From contig NZ_JAIVMF010000001.1 of assembly GCF_020176715.1 (NCBI RefSeq), forward strand, positions 186,001 through 250,000: 64,000 nucleotides of DNA, read 5' to 3'. This document shows positions 61,398 to 64,000 of the stretch, piece by piece. The notes beneath the pieces were generated by a model. It ran no database searches and was not told the DNA's origin. It saw only the letters and a program-made list of their open reading frames with translations. This stretch comes from Stappia stellulata (GTDB lineage Bacteria; Pseudomonadota; Alphaproteobacteria; Rhizobiales; Stappiaceae). The position numbers and the translations under genes are program-made. The first letter of the stretch is position 1. Every line of letters starts with the position of its first letter.

Positions 61398-61428
61398 ATC
61401 TTCGGACGCTGTCAGTGAGGGAAGCCAC

Positions 61429-62139
61429 GTGCACAAAGAGATGCCCGAGTCGGATTATCCGGACATCCGGGAACTCCATTTGTTTTCGGACATGGCGCAT
61501 GACAACTTCATGGCGCTGATGCGCGGAGCCTATGTGCAGGCCTTCCCGCCCCAGATCGAATTGATCACCGAGGGCGACCCAAGCGATTTCCTGCATATCG
61601 TTCTCACTGGCTCGGTCGATCTGTTTTGCAGTTGGAACGGACGCGAGACCAGCATGGCGACCGTCCGCCCGATCTCCACGTTCATTCTTGCCGCGACAAT
61701 CCGCGATGCGCCCAATCTCATGTCTGCGCGAACGCTGGAGAAGAGCCGCATTGTGCTGATCCCGAGTCAGGACGTCCGCGCCATCTTCAACGTGGACAAC
61801 AGCTTTGCGCGCGCGATCGTTGCCGAGTTGGCCCAATGCTACCGATCCGTCATCAAGAGCCAGAAGGATCTGAAACTCAGAACATCGCTTGAGCGTCTTG
61901 CGAATTTTCTTCTACGGCAGCAAAAACGCGCCGCCGGGGAAGCCGGCTTCGATCTGCCCTTCGAGAAACGGCGGCTTGCGTCCTTTCTCGGCATGACACC
62001 CGAGAATCTGAGCCGTGCCTTCAAGGGGCTTCAGCCCTATGGAGTCACCGTGACAGGCACCCGCATCACAATCGCAGACCAGAGCGATCTGGAGAAATTC
62101 GCAAAGCCCAGTCCGTTGATCGACGATCATTCGACCTGA
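61429..62139 (+). CDS. Crp/Fnr-family regulator, NarR-like
   Basis: A 236-residue regulator. Residues about 15-135 are a cyclic nucleotide-binding-like sensory fold and residues about 160-225 a winged helix-turn-helix, LASFLGMTPENLSRAFKGL. The recognition helix has ENLSR, the E..SR pattern of FNR that reads TTGAT. There is no N-terminal Cys cluster, so it is not an oxygen sensor of the [4Fe-4S] FNR type. That, plus its position divergent from narK, resembles Paracoccus NarR, which activates nar in response to nitrate or nitrite. The start is a GTG (61429) with AGGGA upstream. Confidence 0.85.
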   Translation: MHKEMPESDYPDIRELHLFSDMAHDNFMALMRGAYVQAFPPQIELITEGDPSDFLHIVLTGSVDLFCSWNGRETSMATVRPISTFILAATIRDAPNLMSARTLEKSRIVLIPSQDVRAIFNVDNSFARAIVAELAQCYRSVIKSQKDLKLRTSLERLANFLLRQQKRAAGEAGFDLPFEKRRLASFLGMTPENLSRAFKGLQPYGVTVTGTRITIADQSDLEKFAKPSPLIDDHST

Positions 62140-62169
62140 CCGCCGGCAAGCGGTCACCGGCCGCCCGAA

Positions 62170-62841
62170 CTAGGACAGCGGACTGACGCCGAAGAGCCAC
62201 GGATGCGCCAGGAGAAGCGCCGCATATAGCGCAAGTCCGGCACCAAGGCGCAGCAAGAGCTGCGTCCAGGAAGCCGGTTGGGAGATTACGGGTCGCGCCG
62301 CGATGCGGTCCCGGAGCCTGTGCCATCGCGCCCCCAGTTCCCGCTGTTTGCGGCGGTCGACCAGCCGCCCGCCGATCAGGGCAAAGCCCGCAAAGCTGCC
62401 GAACAGCAGCACATGGGCCAGATCGCCGTTCGGAATCAGATGCGCCGTGGCCCATAGCGCCAGCGCCAGCAGGAGCGGATGGCGAACAAGCCGCAGTATG
62501 CCGGGACGCTCGGGGTCGAAGCGGTCGTCAGCCCCTCCGCCGAAAGACAAAGGGTTCGGGCGCGTGATGGACAGGCCCAGGATCAGGCAGACAAGCAACA
62601 TCAGCACCAGCGTCACATGGTTCTGCCAGGGTGCCCAATACCACAGCGGGATGTGGGGCGCGCGACCGGCAGCGGCGATGAGCCAGGCGAGGACGCCCAG
62701 GGAGAGCGCCGAATAGGCCAGCGTGAAGCCGCGCGGCCCGAGCCGGGTGATCAGGATCGGGCGGAGCGGCGGGCGGATCGGCACGGAATGCGTCACCAGA
62801 AACACCGCAAAGGCGAGTGCGAATTCCGCCCAGTCGGCCAT
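62170..62841 (-). CDS. nnrU: NnrU family membrane protein
   Basis: A 223-residue inner-membrane protein with about six hydrophobic helices. It opens with FALAFAVFLVTHSVPIRPPL and has a central GILRLVRHPLLLALALWATAHL, which resembles the isoprenylcysteine methyltransferase/NnrU core. NnrU genes are linked to denitrification and NO metabolism, but the biochemical role is unknown. It is nine bases downstream of nnrS on the same strand and converges with the NarR-like gene. Confidence 0.9.
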   Translation of the reverse strand: MADWAEFALAFAVFLVTHSVPIRPPLRPILITRLGPRGFTLAYSALSLGVLAWLIAAAGRAPHIPLWYWAPWQNHVTLVLMLLVCLILGLSITRPNPLSFGGGADDRFDPERPGILRLVRHPLLLALALWATAHLIPNGDLAHVLLFGSFAGFALIGGRLVDRRKQRELGARWHRLRDRIAARPVISQPASWTQLLLRLGAGLALYAALLLAHPWLFGVSPLS

Positions 62842-62850
62842 CTGCGCCCC

Positions 62851-64000
62851 CTACCCGGCCTTGGCCGGCGGACGCTGGAGCAGAGAGGGGCCGTAGACGG
62901 CCGCATATCCGGCGAAGGCCAATAGCCAAAGACCGGCGGACACCGCATAGAGGAGCATTGCCTCTTCCGGCCAAAGGGCCGTCGCGACCCGCGCCAGCAC
63001 CGAGATCGCAAGCGCTGCGTAGATCGCGACCGTCGCGCCGGACGCGCGCAAGGCACGCCCGGTGTGGCCCAGGGTTGCCCGCGTCATGACGGCCAGTGTC
63101 ATCATGCCGATGGCACCGCCCGTCCACAGATGCTGCGCCGCCGTCCGTCCGAGCGTGTCTTCCCACAGGATCGCGGCTCCCAGAAGCAGCGCGCCAAGCG
63201 GCAGGAAGGCGTAGCCCGCGTGCAGCACCGTCACCAGAGGCTCGGCGAAGGTCCGGTCACCGGCCCATCGCGCAAGGCGGGCGAGGTGCAGCGCTCCGGC
63301 TACGATCAGGGCGGCTCCGGCGAAGGCACTGAGCGGCGCCGCGATCCACAAGAGCAGCGCCAGCAGCAGCGCCGCAAGCGCCAGCTTGTCGAACCGCTGC
63401 ATGGGCGGAACGGGCAAGCGTCCGGGTTTGCGTTTCGCGAGCCAGTTGCGGGTGAACGAGGGAATGATGCGCCCGCCGATCACCGCGATCATCATGAGGG
63501 CTGCACCGAGACCGATCCGCAATCCGGTGCCGCCGGCGGCATAGCCGCCCTGTGCGGCCTCCCAGTGAAACACGGCATTGCCGAGAATGAAGACCGCGAG
63601 CATGCCGATCACGACCAGATTGCGCCAGTTCCTGCCCGCGACGATCTCCCGCCCGATTGCCAAGGCGAAGACCACCGGAAAGGCAAGGTCAATGGCGGCG
63701 ACGAGACCAGGCGACAGCCCGGCCGAGAAAGCGACGGCGATGCGCCCCGAAAGCCAGATCAGCGCGAGAATGCCCAGCCGCCAGCCGACGATGGGCAGCC
63801 GCCCGGTCCAGTTCGGCACGGCTGTCAGCATGAAGCCTGCGACGACTGCTCCCAGATAGCCATAGAGAAACGCATGAGCATGCCAGGACACCGGGTCGAA
63901 GGCCGTCGGCAGCGTGATCGCACCGGCGAGCATCGCCATCCAGAGACCCATGGCGAGCGCGGCCCAAAGCGCCGCGCCAAGAAAGAACGGACGAAACCCG
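62851..64000 (-). CDS. nnrS: NnrS family membrane protein (5' end beyond window)
   Basis: At least 383 residues are visible; the start lies past the right edge. It is a heme- and copper-containing polytopic protein linked to NO stress and denitrification. The visible N-terminal end reads GFRPFFLGAALWAALAMG, the NnrS signature. Other family marks are HAHAFLYGYLGAVVAGFMLTA, VPNWTGRLP and GGRIIPSFTRNW. About 12 hydrophobic helices are visible. It is followed by nnrU. Confidence 0.93.
   Translation of the reverse strand, partial: GFRPFFLGAALWAALAMGLWMAMLAGAITLPTAFDPVSWHAHAFLYGYLGAVVAGFMLTAVPNWTGRLPIVGWRLGILALIWLSGRIAVAFSAGLSPGLVAAIDLAFPVVFALAIGREIVAGRNWRNLVVIGMLAVFILGNAVFHWEAAQGGYAAGGTGLRIGLGAALMMIAVIGGRIIPSFTRNWLAKRKPGRLPVPPMQRFDKLALAALLLALLLWIAAPLSAFAGAALIVAGALHLARLARWAGDRTFAEPLVTVLHAGYAFLPLGALLLGAAILWEDTLGRTAAQHLWTGGAIGMMTLAVMTRATLGHTGRALRASGATVAIYAALAISVLARVATALWPEEAMLLYAVSAGLWLLAFAGYAAVYGPSLLQRPPAKAG

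Noticed and set aside
1-64000. CRISPR arrays, tRNA or rRNA genes, insertion sequences or prophage
   Set aside because: I saw no regularly spaced repeats, no tRNA-like cloverleaf, no rRNA segment and no transposase or integrase in any frame.

Overview
The window is a high-GC, gene-dense chromosomal stretch from an alphaproteobacterium. DUF6352, DUF6505, DUF6494, DUF3305 and DUF3306 proteins, a DivJ/PleC-like histidine kinase and a Paracoccus-like nar locus all point there. Hyphomicrobiales (a Stappia-like lineage) is my best guess, but no rRNA gene or species marker is present to prove it. I saw no prophage, insertion sequence, CRISPR array, tRNA or rRNA.

Left third (1-26.8 kb): formate oxidation. 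A large, mostly minus-strand block encodes a periplasmic molybdenum formate dehydrogenase: TorD-type chaperone, small TAT protein, alpha, beta, a small lipoprotein and gamma. Downstream lie a WD40-cytochrome c fusion, a 50-residue membrane peptide, an S1C protease and four proteins of unknown function, one of them a degenerate biotin/lipoate ligase. A second FDH-linked set (DUF3306, DUF3305, a four-cluster ferredoxin-like protein) is at the left edge. Between the two sets are a multicopper oxidase, a Bcr/CflA efflux pump, a GcvA-like LysR regulator and a DMT transporter. Beyond the FDH genes come an Mrp/ApbC Fe-S carrier, two tandem BLUF blue-light proteins, and fdhD-mobA-mobB-moeA, which activate FDH and supply bis-MGD cofactor.

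Middle (26.8-47.6 kb): ordinary metabolism and regulation. It contains a basic amino acid ABC transporter without its ATPase, a trans-sulfuration PLP enzyme, a second LysR regulator with a divergent small ORF, a 3-hydroxyisobutyrate dehydrogenase-like enzyme, DUF302 and Lrp proteins, and a secreted rhodanese. A uracil-DNA glycosylase-like protein and a histidine kinase follow, then cobT and cobS, a lipoprotein hydrolase, DUF1289, an aspartic protease, TauE/SafE, dusA, an SLC13 permease and a RES/Xre toxin-antitoxin pair.

Right third (47.6-64 kb): nitrate respiration. One long minus-strand operon reads narK1-narK2-narG-narH-narJ-narI-PPIase-hemerythrin-carbonic anhydrase-moeA-DUF2478. Divergent from it is a NarR-like Crp/Fnr regulator. 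The shared intergenic region has two FNR-type boxes. nnrU and the start of nnrS close the window.

Together the window encodes an electron donor module (formate to quinone) and an electron acceptor module (quinol to nitrate), each with its own chaperone and its own MoeA paralogue, plus shared FdhD/MobA/MobB. This fits a facultative anaerobe that can couple formate oxidation to nitrate respiration.
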